Below the pieces are notes generated by a model. It did not search any database. It was not told the DNA's origin and saw only the letters and a list, made by a program, of their open reading frames with translations. 64,000 bases of DNA from Saururus chinensis (lineage: Eukaryota > Streptophyta > Magnoliopsida > Piperales > Saururaceae). The stretch lies in NCBI GenBank assembly GCA_035235625.1, contig CP141150.1, forward strand, positions 29,156,756 through 29,220,755, written 5' to 3'. The position numbers and the translations under genes are program-made. This document shows, in pieces, positions 31,523-41,587 of this stretch (the stretch's first letter is position 1; the number at the start of each line of letters is the position of its first letter).

Positions 31523-31683
31523 TCCCTCACCCATGAAAAACGACTTGTCCTCAAGGCGACCAATTAGGAAATTGGTTGAGGAAATCGTCTTCGAGCATCC
31601 AGTTGGCGTCCTCTAAAGGCTGATCTTTCCACGCAACAAGGACTTCAATGCTGAGACGGCCCCGATGGCGAATTCTCCGAGTG
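31523..31683 (-). mobile_element. Truncated 3' end of a second chromovirus internal region
   Basis: This segment repeats 26309-26469 with few differences (polypurine tract, then the C-terminal coding end of the integrase/chromodomain frame). It ends abruptly at 31683, where long-LTR sequence resumes. Confidence 0.85.
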
Positions 31684-33866
31684 AACAACTGACATTCATG
31701 TGAATGGAAGTGTGAGTCAGTTGAAAAGTAGAGCCTTAAGGTTAATGACTTAAAATAAACAGAAGGGTAGTGAGATGACTAGAATGACCCAAGGGAGGGT
31801 AATATACCCCAAGTGGTAGAATTACCCTAATGCCCTTAGGGGCAGTATGTTTTGTTTCCGCTGAAACGGATAACCTAACCACTAAACGTTAGGGTACACT
31901 ATAGTGACATAGAATGGCTTCAAAAGGAAGGGGTGTGACTAGTAAGTGACACAACGACCTTTTTAGGTCATAGTGTCACGAGAAACAAGGGGAATGACCC
32001 TAATTCTCAAGGTTTAGGGCAGAGGATTATACGTGTATGCAACCGAGTACATCGATCAACTAGAGTATTAAATACGTAACTCATACAATGTGTTAGAGTT
32101 AATTACACTCTCGGGCTTGAATTCTCTTAGCCCTGGCCCTACAAATGAGTGCAACGGGCCTCCGTTTATTATCTATGTACCTGTGTGATTGCATAGTATA
32201 TATGTTAATTACTCTTATGCTTGTATTTGTTATCGATGCATTAATTTTTATGAGTAACTTAAGATTAATGAAGTTTAATCAAGAGACATGGATTCTTGTT
32301 AGACTAGGGGGAGAACATCTAATCAAGATAATAACTAAAATACCCTCATTAGGGTGGGGACACATTCATGGAGTAATTTTTATGAGTAACTTAAGATTAA
32401 TGAAGTTTAATCAAGAGACATGAGTTCTTGTTATACTAGGGGGAGAACATCTAATCAAGATAATGACTAAAATACCCTCATTAGGGTGGGGACACGTTCA
32501 TGAAGTGAACGGGGCCCTGACATAGAATCTTACCTTGGTTAATGAACTGAAGGTGATTTTGGGATGTTCTTTGAGTCTTAGCTCAGTGGATGAACTATTT
32601 GTTGGGCCAATTCACAAGGTGAAGAGGACCCAAATGGTTGAGCGGATACTTGACTAGATGGAAATAATATCGTCTATGTTCAGATGTTTGGGGGAGTCAA
32701 TGGTCATAAAGACCCGAGGCTTCTATGAATTCATTAGTAATGTCTTAAAATACATTTTTCCCAGAGTTGGGGAATAGTGGAGAATGCAATATGCTTTTTC
32801 ATCGCCATGATGGTTTGGGTATTGACCAGAGGGTCTTTACCGCAGGTCTCCCACAGGTATTCCAAGGACTATTTAGTACGTATGAAAAACAGAGTTACAT
32901 GAGCATCATAGAAGGCTTGTGTTTCTTACCAATCTGTGCCCATGAGCACAGTTGGGATCCTCTTCTCCATATTCGTGGCAGGCTATTGAGAGCCTTGGGG
33001 ATTTAGGTCAAGCTGTTGTTAAGCAGTCTACTCCAAGGTTAGAGTACTATGTTTGGAGATTTCTTGAGGGACGAGTCATCTCTGAGTTACAGATTTGATA
33101 GTATTAATTATCGAACAAGGGATGTGAGATAATTAATAGCATTGTTTGATATTGCTTGTTAATTAGACAAGTGGAACGATTAAAGGACTTGCATATAATG
33201 TAAGTTGAAAATACTTAAGCATTGCATGTGTTATGCTATGCTTCTTAGGATTAAAGGACTTGCATAAATATAGGTTGAAAATACTTAAGCATTGCATGTG
33301 TGGTGTTACGCTTCTTAGGATAGAGTAGTTTCTAGGCAGAACTACGTCTAGATCCGATCTTATTAGAAACATTGGAGATGTTGTCTGATGAGTACGTAGG
33401 AAATTAACATCGGGTGATGTTGGCCCGATCCGAAAAATATTAATTAAACCTTTTGTTCTTTGGAAGCTCTTCTCCTAAAGGCAGAGAGGTTCTATTGTTA
33501 TTGTTGTGGTTATTTTGTTTGGTTGGTTGCAAATTCTCTAGGCGACGACAAGTGAGACCAAGACAGGCGAGCCCAAGATGAAGTTTATTCATTTCTGCAA
33601 CTCCGGTACGTAAGTGTACCTTTAACGTGAGAGTCAACTTGTTATTTATTTTCAGACGGATGACAACTTGTACTTGGATGGATGAGCTGTTGTTGAAATT
33701 TTGAGACGTGTAAATATCATATGATTTGATATCCGTAATTGTGAACCCCAGTTATCATGACCTGGATATTTAATCGAATTATTTATTTTGTATTTAAGAA
33801 AAAAAAATTATTGCTACTTACCATTCGTGTTATTTAAAAATGCTTTTAAAAATCCGGGTCGCGACA
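31684..33866 (+). repeat. Related LTR in plus orientation, 3' part
   Basis: It is the inverse of about 34341-36325 and ends CCGGGTCGCGACA. Together with 25211-25935 it forms one LTR with TGTAACG...CGCGACA tips. By comparison with the fuller copy at 34341-39746, roughly 0.8 kb of LTR appears to be missing at the 31683/31684 junction. It includes a 132-bp tandem duplication (32242-32373 and 32374-32505) and a 71-bp tandem duplication (about 33179-33320). Confidence 0.65.
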
Positions 33867-34340
33867 ACCTCGCTGGTCAATACCCACACTGTCATGGCAG
33901 TGAAGAAAGTGTACAAGTATTACAATCTCCAACCTCCCAACTCAGGGGGAAATGTCTTCAAAGACATAAATAATGTAACCCATAAAAGCCTAAGGTCTTT
34001 ATGACCACTGACTCCCCTAAACATTCAAAACTTAGATTAGATTCATTTTATATAGACAAATATTTATCCAACCAATTGGGTTCTCTTCACATTGTGAATT
34101 GGCTCAATAAATAGCTCATTCACTGAACTATGACTCAGATAACATCTCAAACCCTAATAGTCTACATGAGATTAGGGTAAACTCCCATAACTACCCTCAG
34201 TTTATTAACTAAGGTAAGTTTCCATGTTAGAGCCCTTGTTCACTCCATGAACTGATCTTAGACCCCATTTTAATACTTTAGGAATTGACCTTCCCCCTAT
34301 TTGAGTCCAACTCTTCCCAAAATAGAAAATTTAGGGTCAT
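33867..34340 (-). repeat. Outer LTR of the nested stack, segment 3
   Basis: It continues segment 2 (which ends at 25210) in order and orientation. Both align consecutively with the uninterrupted relative at about 35290-35700 (shared CACTG/TGGC.GTGAAGAA, ATTACAATCTCCA, CACTGAACTATG and TTCACTCCATGAACTG). The last five bases, GTCAT, are the duplicated target of the next insertion. Confidence 0.65.
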
Positions 34341-36972
34341 TGTCACGAGCCAAATTTTTAAAATTATTTTTAAATAGCACGAATGGTAAGTAGCGAGAAT
34401 TTTTTTTTCCTTAAATACAAAACAAACCATTCGATTAAATATCAAGGTCATGATAACTGGGGTTCACAAATACGGATATCAAATCATATGATATTATTTA
34501 ACGTCTAAAAATTCATGAAGAACAGCTCATCCATCTAAGTACAAGTCTGTCATTCATCTAAAAATAAATAACCAATTGACTCTCACGCTAAAGGTACACT
34601 TACGTACCAGACTTGCAGACACGAAGAAATTTTATCCTATACGCGTCAATCTTGGTCTCACTCATTGTTGCCTAGAAAACCTGCAACAAAGCAAACCAAA
34701 CAACAACCACAATGGAGCATCTCTGCCTTCAAGAGAAGAGCTTCCAAAGGATAAAAGATTTAATTAATATTTTTCGGATTGGGCCAACATCACCCAATGT
34801 TAGTTGCCTACATACTCATCAGACAACATCTCTAATGTTTCCAACAAGATCGGATCCAGACGTAGTTCTACCTAGAAACTATTCTATCATAAGAAGCATA
34901 GCACCACACATGCAATGCTTAAGTATTTTCAACCTACATTTTATGCAAGTCCTTTAATTGTTCCACTTGTCTAATTAACACGCAATATCAAACAATGTTA
35001 TTAATTATCTCACATCCCTTGTTCGATATGAGATAATTAACACTATCAATTCTATAACTCAGAGATGACTTGCCCCTCGAGAAATCCCCAAATAAAGTAC
35101 TCCATCCTTGGAGTAGATTGCTTAACAGCAGCTTGACCCAAATCCCCAGGGCTCTCAATAGCCTGCCACAAATCTGGAGAAGAGGATCTCAACTGTGCTC
35201 ATGGACATAGATTGGCGAGAAGCACAAGCCTTCCATGATGCTCATACAACTCCGCTTTTTGTACATACTAAATAGTCCTAGAAAGACCTGCGAGAGACCC
35301 GGGGTAAAGACCCTATGGTCACTGCCTAAACTGCCGTGGCGATGAAGAAGCATATTGCAATCTCCAGCATCCCAACTCTGGGAAATAATGTCTTATAAGA
35401 CATTACTAATGAATCCATAGAAGCCTCAGGTCCTTATGATCATTGACTCCCCCAAACATCTAAAATTTAGACTAGATTATTTTCATCCAGTCAAGTATTC
35501 GCTCAACTATTTAGGTCCTTTTCACCTTGTGAATTGACCCAATAAATAGCTCATCCACTGAGCTATGCCCCAGAGAACATCCCGTAACCACCCTTGGTTC
35601 ATTAACCAAGGTAAAAATCTATGTTAGGGCTCAGTTCACTCCATGAACTGGTCTCAACCCTAAAGAGGGTATTTTAGTCATTATCTTGATTAAGTATTCT
35701 CCCCACAATCCAACGACAACCAAAATATCTTGATTAGTCTTTATTAACCTTAAGTTACTAATATAAATTAAAACATCAATAATAAAGGCATGCATCAACA
35801 TAATCAACGTAAATAATGTGTATTCACACCGGTGCATAAATAATGAATAAAAGCATGTTGCACTCATTTGCAGGGCTAGGGCTCAGCTAGTTAAAGCCCA
35901 AGAGTGTAAACAACTCTAACACATCCCGCGAGCTACATATAAAACACTCTAGTTGATGAGTGCACTCGGTTGCAGACACGTGAAATACGCTACTTTAAAC
36001 CTGAGAATTAGGGTTCTACCCCTTATTTCCCGTGACACTATGACCTGACAAGGTCTTCGTGTCACTTATTGGTCATACTCCTTCCTTTTGAAGTCATTTA
36101 TAGGGTACCCTAACTCTTGATTCACAAGGTCATCCGTTTCGACAGAAACAGAATAACTTGCCCCTAAGGGCGTTAGGGTAATTTTACCACTTAGGGTATG
36201 ATACTCTCCCTTGGGTTATTCTAGTCATTTTACTGCCCCTCTATTTATTTACGTCATTGACCTCTCACAAGGCTCTACTCTCAGACCAACTCACACTTCT
36301 ATTCACACGAATGTGGGCGAGTCCACTCTAAGGAGTATTTCTGTCATTTGGTTTAAGGCCTTAATGACATCTAATGGGTTCAAAATTCAACTCAAGGGTA
36401 CTACTAGCCTTCATGGACTCTTTGTAATTTTTCTGGCGTGTAACGGGGTCGTGAACCCCTTGAACTGACCCTAGTTGACTTAATGGTAACTATAAACCCT
36501 AAAGGCAAAATGGTCAATTATTCACTCATTGGGATTTTTCCTCATTTAGTGGTTTGGCCTATACTTATTATACCCATTAAATTCTCACTGAGAATTTTTC
36601 CAATTTATAGATCAACTCATAGGCCCCTGAACCGAAGCCCCAAAGTCGGGTAAGTGAATATTGTATGGTAATTTAACTATAAGGGGTAAAAAGGTCATTT
36701 TATAGTACTTAGGATTTTTTCCAGTCCTGAAACTTGGTCAGAATAATCCCAACCCTCTCCAGTTACTTGAATATTTTTATGGATTTTTTTTTACACTTTT
36801 AGCCCTCTGAACCGGACCCAGTTCACTCCCCTCCTTATTTCATTTTTCATGTTTTTTTTAAACCAACTCGGACCGGTTCGAGTCGGGTCGACGACCCGCA
36901 ACACGGGTCCTCTTCCCGGCATCAAGCTAGAGGCCTTTCGACCTCTGGTGGCAGCGCCCCCCTCCTCACGAT

Positions 36973-38732
36973 TAAGGCTGCTAATGAGCCGAGCCAGCTC
37001 GTTGAACTGAATTGGCTCGGCTCGGTTCGACTTGAAGTTGGCTCGGCTCGAATGGAGCTCTACTCGAGCTCGGTTTGAACTAGAAATTAAACGAGCTGAG
37101 CTCGAACATGGTCCAAATCGAATTGACTCGACTCGACACCTGATCGGTTCGACACGAGATCGACTAGAAGCTCGGCTTGAACTCGACTCGATTTGTTATA
37201 TAATACTTCTTATATATTAATATATTATAGCTATATTATATAATTTTTTTTACCTTTCACCTTTCATATACCTATAATATTCTATGTTATTTTGTACTAA
37301 TATATACTATATATACATTAGGGAAATTTATTTAAATAATAATTTTAAAAAAAATATTTACCAATTTAGACCACTTTGGGAAATATTTCCCAAAGTGGTG
37401 TTACATTTTGCCACGCAGGCATCAGCCAAGCAGCTAGCACCTGCGTGGTTTTTTTTGAATTTTTTTTTGATTTCGTCCTTTAGAAGGACGAAATCAATAC
37501 TGTGTACAGATTTCAGTACTTCCCTCTCTCCCCTCCCTTCCTCTCTCTCTTCTCTCCTCTCTCTCTCTTCACTCTCTCTCTCCTCTCACTCTCTCTACTC
37601 TCTCTTTCCACACACTCTCTCTTTTCTATCTCTCAACTCTCTCTCTTCTCTCCTCTTTCTCTCTTTATTCACTGTCTCTCTCTCTCCTCTTTCTCTCTCT
37701 ATTCATTGTCTTAAAGAGGAGAGAGAAAGAGGAGAGAGAGAGAAAGAAAGAGGAGAGAAGAGAGAGAGAGGAGAGAGAGTGAAGAGAGATAGAGAGAGAG
37801 AGGAGGGGAGGGGAGAGAGGGAAGTACTGATTTCGTCGAAATCAGTACATAGTATTGATTTTGTCATTCTAAAGACCGAAATCAAAAAATTTTTCAAAAA
37901 ACACCACACAGGCTTGGCTGGCGCCTACTTAGCAAAAAACAACACCACTTTAGAAAAATTGGTCTAAATTGGTAAATATTTTTAAAAAAAATATTGTTTA
38001 AATAAATTTTCCTATACATTAATATATAGTATGTAATATATTATATATTATTGTATATAATATCCATATTATGCCATTAAATTTAAAATAAATATAAATC
38101 CTACTACTAATAAAATTGAGAATGTAGGTATGAAAAATTATTTTATTCCTATTATACCCTTATTCATCTATATAATATATGTTATTAAATTTTTAAATAC
38201 TACCTTTAATTATTCTAATCTTAATAAATATAAATATGTAATTTTACTTGCATATTCTTAATTTAACTAATCATATTGGTCTTTTTTACTTATGTGCGTA
38301 CGATTATACTTCTCTTAGCAACTACTAGATCACTAATTGATTATTTTTCTCTCTCACACACACATACGTATATGTGTCTGTGTGTGTATATATATATATA
38401 TGCATGTATTTATAACTTTAATAGAATGGAATTATAGTTGTTATAATCTTTTTTATTATTGTAATGTTGATGTGATTTTTTAAATTAATATGGTTTTTTA
38501 TAGGGAAAAATAATTTGGGTTGTAATTGGGATTTGAGCTCAATTTGAACATAGGTTCGAGCTACAATAGTGTATTTTCGAGCTCGAGCTGGAATCGAGTT
38601 TTGAACTCCTTGACTGAACTGAGCTCGAGCTAGGCTTCGAGCTGTTCGATCGAGCTCGAGCCAAACTTTTAAAATTGAACTCGAGTTCAAAAACTTCAAA
38701 ACTCGATTCGACTCGGCTTGTTAGCACCCTTA
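36973..38732. mobile_element. Non-autonomous hAT DNA transposon
   Basis: The ends are inverted copies: left TAAGGCTGCTAATGAGCCGAG, right the reverse complement of TAAGGGTGCTAACAAGCCGAG, each followed by GAGCTCGAGCTCGG-type sequence known from plant hAT elements. CTCACGAT (36965-36972) and CTCGCGAT (38733-38740) flank it, an 8-bp TSD (the hAT hallmark) with one transition. No transposase is encoded. It is 1760 bp, of which about 700 bp is a later nested insertion (37321-38012). Confidence 0.8.
37321..38012. mobile_element. Palindromic MULE-like foldback element nested in the hAT element
   Basis: A 9-bp duplication TATACATTA flanks it perfectly (37312-37320 and 38013-38021); 9 bp is typical of Mutator-like elements. 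It begins GGGAAATTTATTTAAA and ends TTTAAATAAATTTTCC, and inverted arms of about 200 bp run inwards (GCCACGCAGGC/GCGCCTACTTAGC, GATTTCGTCCTTTAGAA/TTCTAAAGACCGAAATC). The centre is a (CT)n tract (about 37520-37700) followed by a (GA)n tract (about 37715-37820), so nearly the whole element can fold on itself. Open frames across it (227 codons) are low-complexity. Confidence 0.75.
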
Positions 38733-39746
38733 CTCGCGATGGTGGGGTGGGCGGCTCACAGCCCCCGGACTGCCGGAGCATGGCGGAACTGACAAGGTTA
38801 GTCCTGCCGCCGTCCAGTGGCTGGCCAGAGGCCCAAAACGTCCTTTTTTTTTAAAAAAAACAACTGTGAGGCGGCGGCGGCTTCACCACAACGGCCCAGG
38901 CCGCCGCATCCGGGGCCAGCCCAGCCAGGGCTTGCGCGGCCGGCCTGATCAGCCCCACCCCTTATTCTTTTTTTTTTTACAAGAAGATGCAGTCCCGCAC
39001 GGCGGTGGCAGAACCTGCCGTCGGCGGGTAACTTCCGGTCGCTTCCACCCAGTGACCGGGTTTCTGGCCTAAAGGAGACTGGCCGCTGGCCGGTCAGAGG
39101 CCGCCAAAAGGATGTTTTTAATCTGCAGATTCATTGTTCTGCGAAATTACAGGAACAGTGATGTCTGCACTAATTGTCCATTGCAGAGATTCTACTCGTA
39201 TTAATTACCAAATAATATGCAGAGTTAATAGACTCGAGGCTAAGACAACCAACCTACCATAATTGCCGGTTTGCTGTCGATCCTTCGCCACCGGAGCCTC
39301 GCCGGAAAATTCCATTGTCGCCTCTTCCTCCTCCCCTTCCCTTCATCGTCAAAAAGCTCCTTAAAAAGACTTAATTAATTCTTTTTATAGGCATTGGATT
39401 AGGGCTCCTAATTCCATGAGAAATTGGGCCCCAAAAACCTAATTTCGGAACAATAAATAATCGGGCCCACAAAACAACTTAAATGGCCCAGTTGCATTTT
39501 TAAATTAGGTAAACGGGCCTATACAATATGTTCAACTTTGAACAGTCGTATCTCCTTTATCTGGACTCCGATTCACGCGTTCTTGGTGGCGTTTCGAAGA
39601 TCTTTCCGTCTATTTTCTATCTATATAGGATTCAGCTACTACTTCTAAATAATGATCAAGTTATTCTCATAAGAAGATCAAAGGGTTATACACCCTAATT
39701 TCCCTGTGTACGACTTTGGGAATTTAGAAAATTCCAGGACGCTACA

Positions 39747-41057
39747 GTCATCCTCCCTCTTGGCACCAATACTATCCAATTGGGAGGTTGGTCGCAAGTC
39801 ATGGCACCTGCCTTGCTCTAAGGTATGTTTACCCCCTTAATTAAATCAGCCCCTATCTCCTTCATTTGTACATACCACTACTAAATTAATAAGGAAAATA
39901 CATAAATTTTTACACCCTGAAAATAGGCAATCTGAACAATGTAACATTGATTGAATGCTGAGAGATAATTTGGTCTTTTGACCCACCCAAAGGGCTCTCA
40001 AAATTCCTGAAACATTATAGAAAATCTACATAGATATGATTGCATTGTGGTTAAAATTCATAATTTTTCAATGAGTAAATAATTACTTATGGATTTTTGA
40101 ATATCTAGCTGAGAATATCACGTGAATTAAAAAATTACAAAAATTCAAAAAAATAGGAAAATCTCCAAATCAAACCATAAATCAATCAGACTCATGTCTT
40201 AATGTTGCTAATGAACATTCATAAAAGTTGAGAATCATCAGTAAGTCCCCTTACCTCTAATTTCTAAATCGTGCGCGACTTTCGCGAACTCAGTTCCTGT
40301 GAAATCAAATAAATTCTACCAAACACTAATCAAATCACTAATGAATTCAATACGAGAGATCAATCTAACATGAGAGAGTCCAAGAGAGAAGTTTTAATTA
40401 AAAGTACTTGAATTGAGATAGAAGAACAAAAAGAATTTGGTAGAAAATGAAGAGAGAGAAGTAAAGAGAGAGAAGTGAAGAGAGAGAGAGATAGAGAGGG
40501 GAGGTCATACCAGCCCAGAGGGAGATAGTGGGGTGAGTGAGAGGGGTGGGGATTTTCCTTGCCCCTTTTATAGCTTTTAATAAAAAATCCACTCTTACCT
40601 AATTTGGGTGATTTCCCCCCATCTTTCAAAAGAAAAAGGAGAATTAAGAAAAAATCTCTGAAATCCTTAGGTGGTTACAATAAATTAGCTTGAAGGATTC
40701 TAATTGGTTAGCCTTAGAGAGTGATTAAGGGTGAAAGTTCTAGTTGGTAAAGAGGTTGATGAATAATAAGTCAAAGATAACAAGAAAACCACTTGCAACT
40801 AACATTTGGCGCCAAGAAAGTGAAAATTTGGTGGCAAAGTTCTCATTGGCAAGTGGTGGGTCCCACACAAATTTCTCTAAAATTGCTAATAAGTCCTGTT
40901 ACAAGGATTTTCAATTGATAGGTCCCACCGATTAGAATTTAATTTCTTATAAAGACAATGCACCAAAGACAATAGAAAGACCTCCTACTTAGACTAGAAG
41001 GGTTTAAGACACGACTTCTAAATTCAACCGAACTGAAAAAAAATCTAGGCTTTACAT
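39747..41057 (-). repeat. Probable outer LTR segment 4, 5' end unresolved
   Basis: It follows the GTCAT duplication and should continue segment 3. On the minus strand a TATA-like TATAAAAGGGGC lies at about 40562-40573, and 41057 is a possible LTR start (TGTAAAGCCTAG on the minus strand). A TSD matching the 19607 end was not found, so the right border, and even membership of the same LTR, is uncertain. The A/G-rich block at 40435-40550 is low-complexity. No gene is supported. Confidence 0.35.
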
Positions 41058-41345
41058 GGCCCTTGTGTACCTATGTGGGTTACTTGAAACTCATGTAGGT
41101 TCAAATATAATAATACTTTTTAAACTTATATATGTCTTTTTTATTTATAGTATTATTATTAGATAAATTAGTTCATTTTAAAAAGCTAAATTAAGTTATA
41201 AATATGAGACAAAAATATATTTAATAATTAACTTTAAAAAATAACTTAAATATAATATTAACATAATTATATTTAAATTATTATAATTTTAAATATAAGA
41301 AAATAATGTTTAAGACTTAGTTATAAGAGCAATAAAATTATCTTT
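41058..41345. other. AT-rich upstream region of the histidyl-tRNA synthetase gene
   Basis: Very AT-rich DNA without a recognisable gene or repeat. Confidence 0.35.
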
Positions 41346-41353
41346 TATATAAG
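41346..41353 (+). promoter_or_regulatory. Possible TATA box of the histidyl-tRNA synthetase gene
   Basis: TATATAAG lies 235 bp before the chosen start codon, at the transition from AT-rich to GC-rich sequence. Its position would give a 5' leader of about 200 nt. The start site is not otherwise supported. Confidence 0.35.
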
Positions 41354-41587
41354 AATTATTATATTTAAAAGTTTGTCCGGCCGGACGAAGTCTTTGTCCA
41401 CGACTTGTCCAAAGTAGGCGGACAAAAAAATTCAGTCGGCACGCCCACCTCGGACACTGCCTGGACGTCGGACGGTGTACGTCCAGGCCTACATGTGAGT
41501 GATCCACAGCGGATCCAAAGCCCTCCCCGACCACTCCTGCCGCATCCGAAGTCCGGAGGGCTCAGTCACACACGCCCATTTCCGAAA

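Larger units (their letters stand above)
25936..31683 (-). mobile_element. Ty3/gypsy chromovirus with two LTRs plus the end of a second copy
   Basis: Minus-strand order: gag, protease, reverse transcriptase, RNase H, integrase with a C-terminal chromodomain-like segment. The short LTRs (373 and 384 bp), initiator-Met-type primer-binding site and gag zinc knuckle fit the Reina/Galadriel side of the chromoviruses (inference). The right LTR is followed by 161 bp (31523-31683) that repeat 26309-26469, the 3' end of pol, so the locus is LTR-internal-LTR-truncated internal. Frameshifts, stops and active-site changes make it non-autonomous. It lies within a long LTR (25211-33866). Confidence 0.88.
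34341..39746 (-). repeat. Long LTR in minus orientation with perfect target-site duplication
   Basis: On the minus strand it starts TGTAGCGTCCTGGAATTTTC (39746) and ends GGCTCGTGACA (34341). GTCAT flanks it on both sides (34336-34340, 39747-39751). Without the nested hAT element it is about 3.64 kb. It is the same family as the plus-oriented LTR 25211-33866. A minus-strand TATA-like CCTATAAAAAG is near 39400. No internal region adjoins, so it is a solo LTR. Confidence 0.75.

Noticed and set aside
37284..37967. 227-codon frame, Ser/Leu then Glu/Arg-rich
   Set aside because: It spans the (CT)n and (GA)n core of the palindromic element and is low-complexity.
34341..41057. Idea that 34341-41057 is one LTR
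   Set aside because: The matching GTCAT duplications end the LTR at 39746, and the sequence to the right has a different minus-strand promoter-like region.
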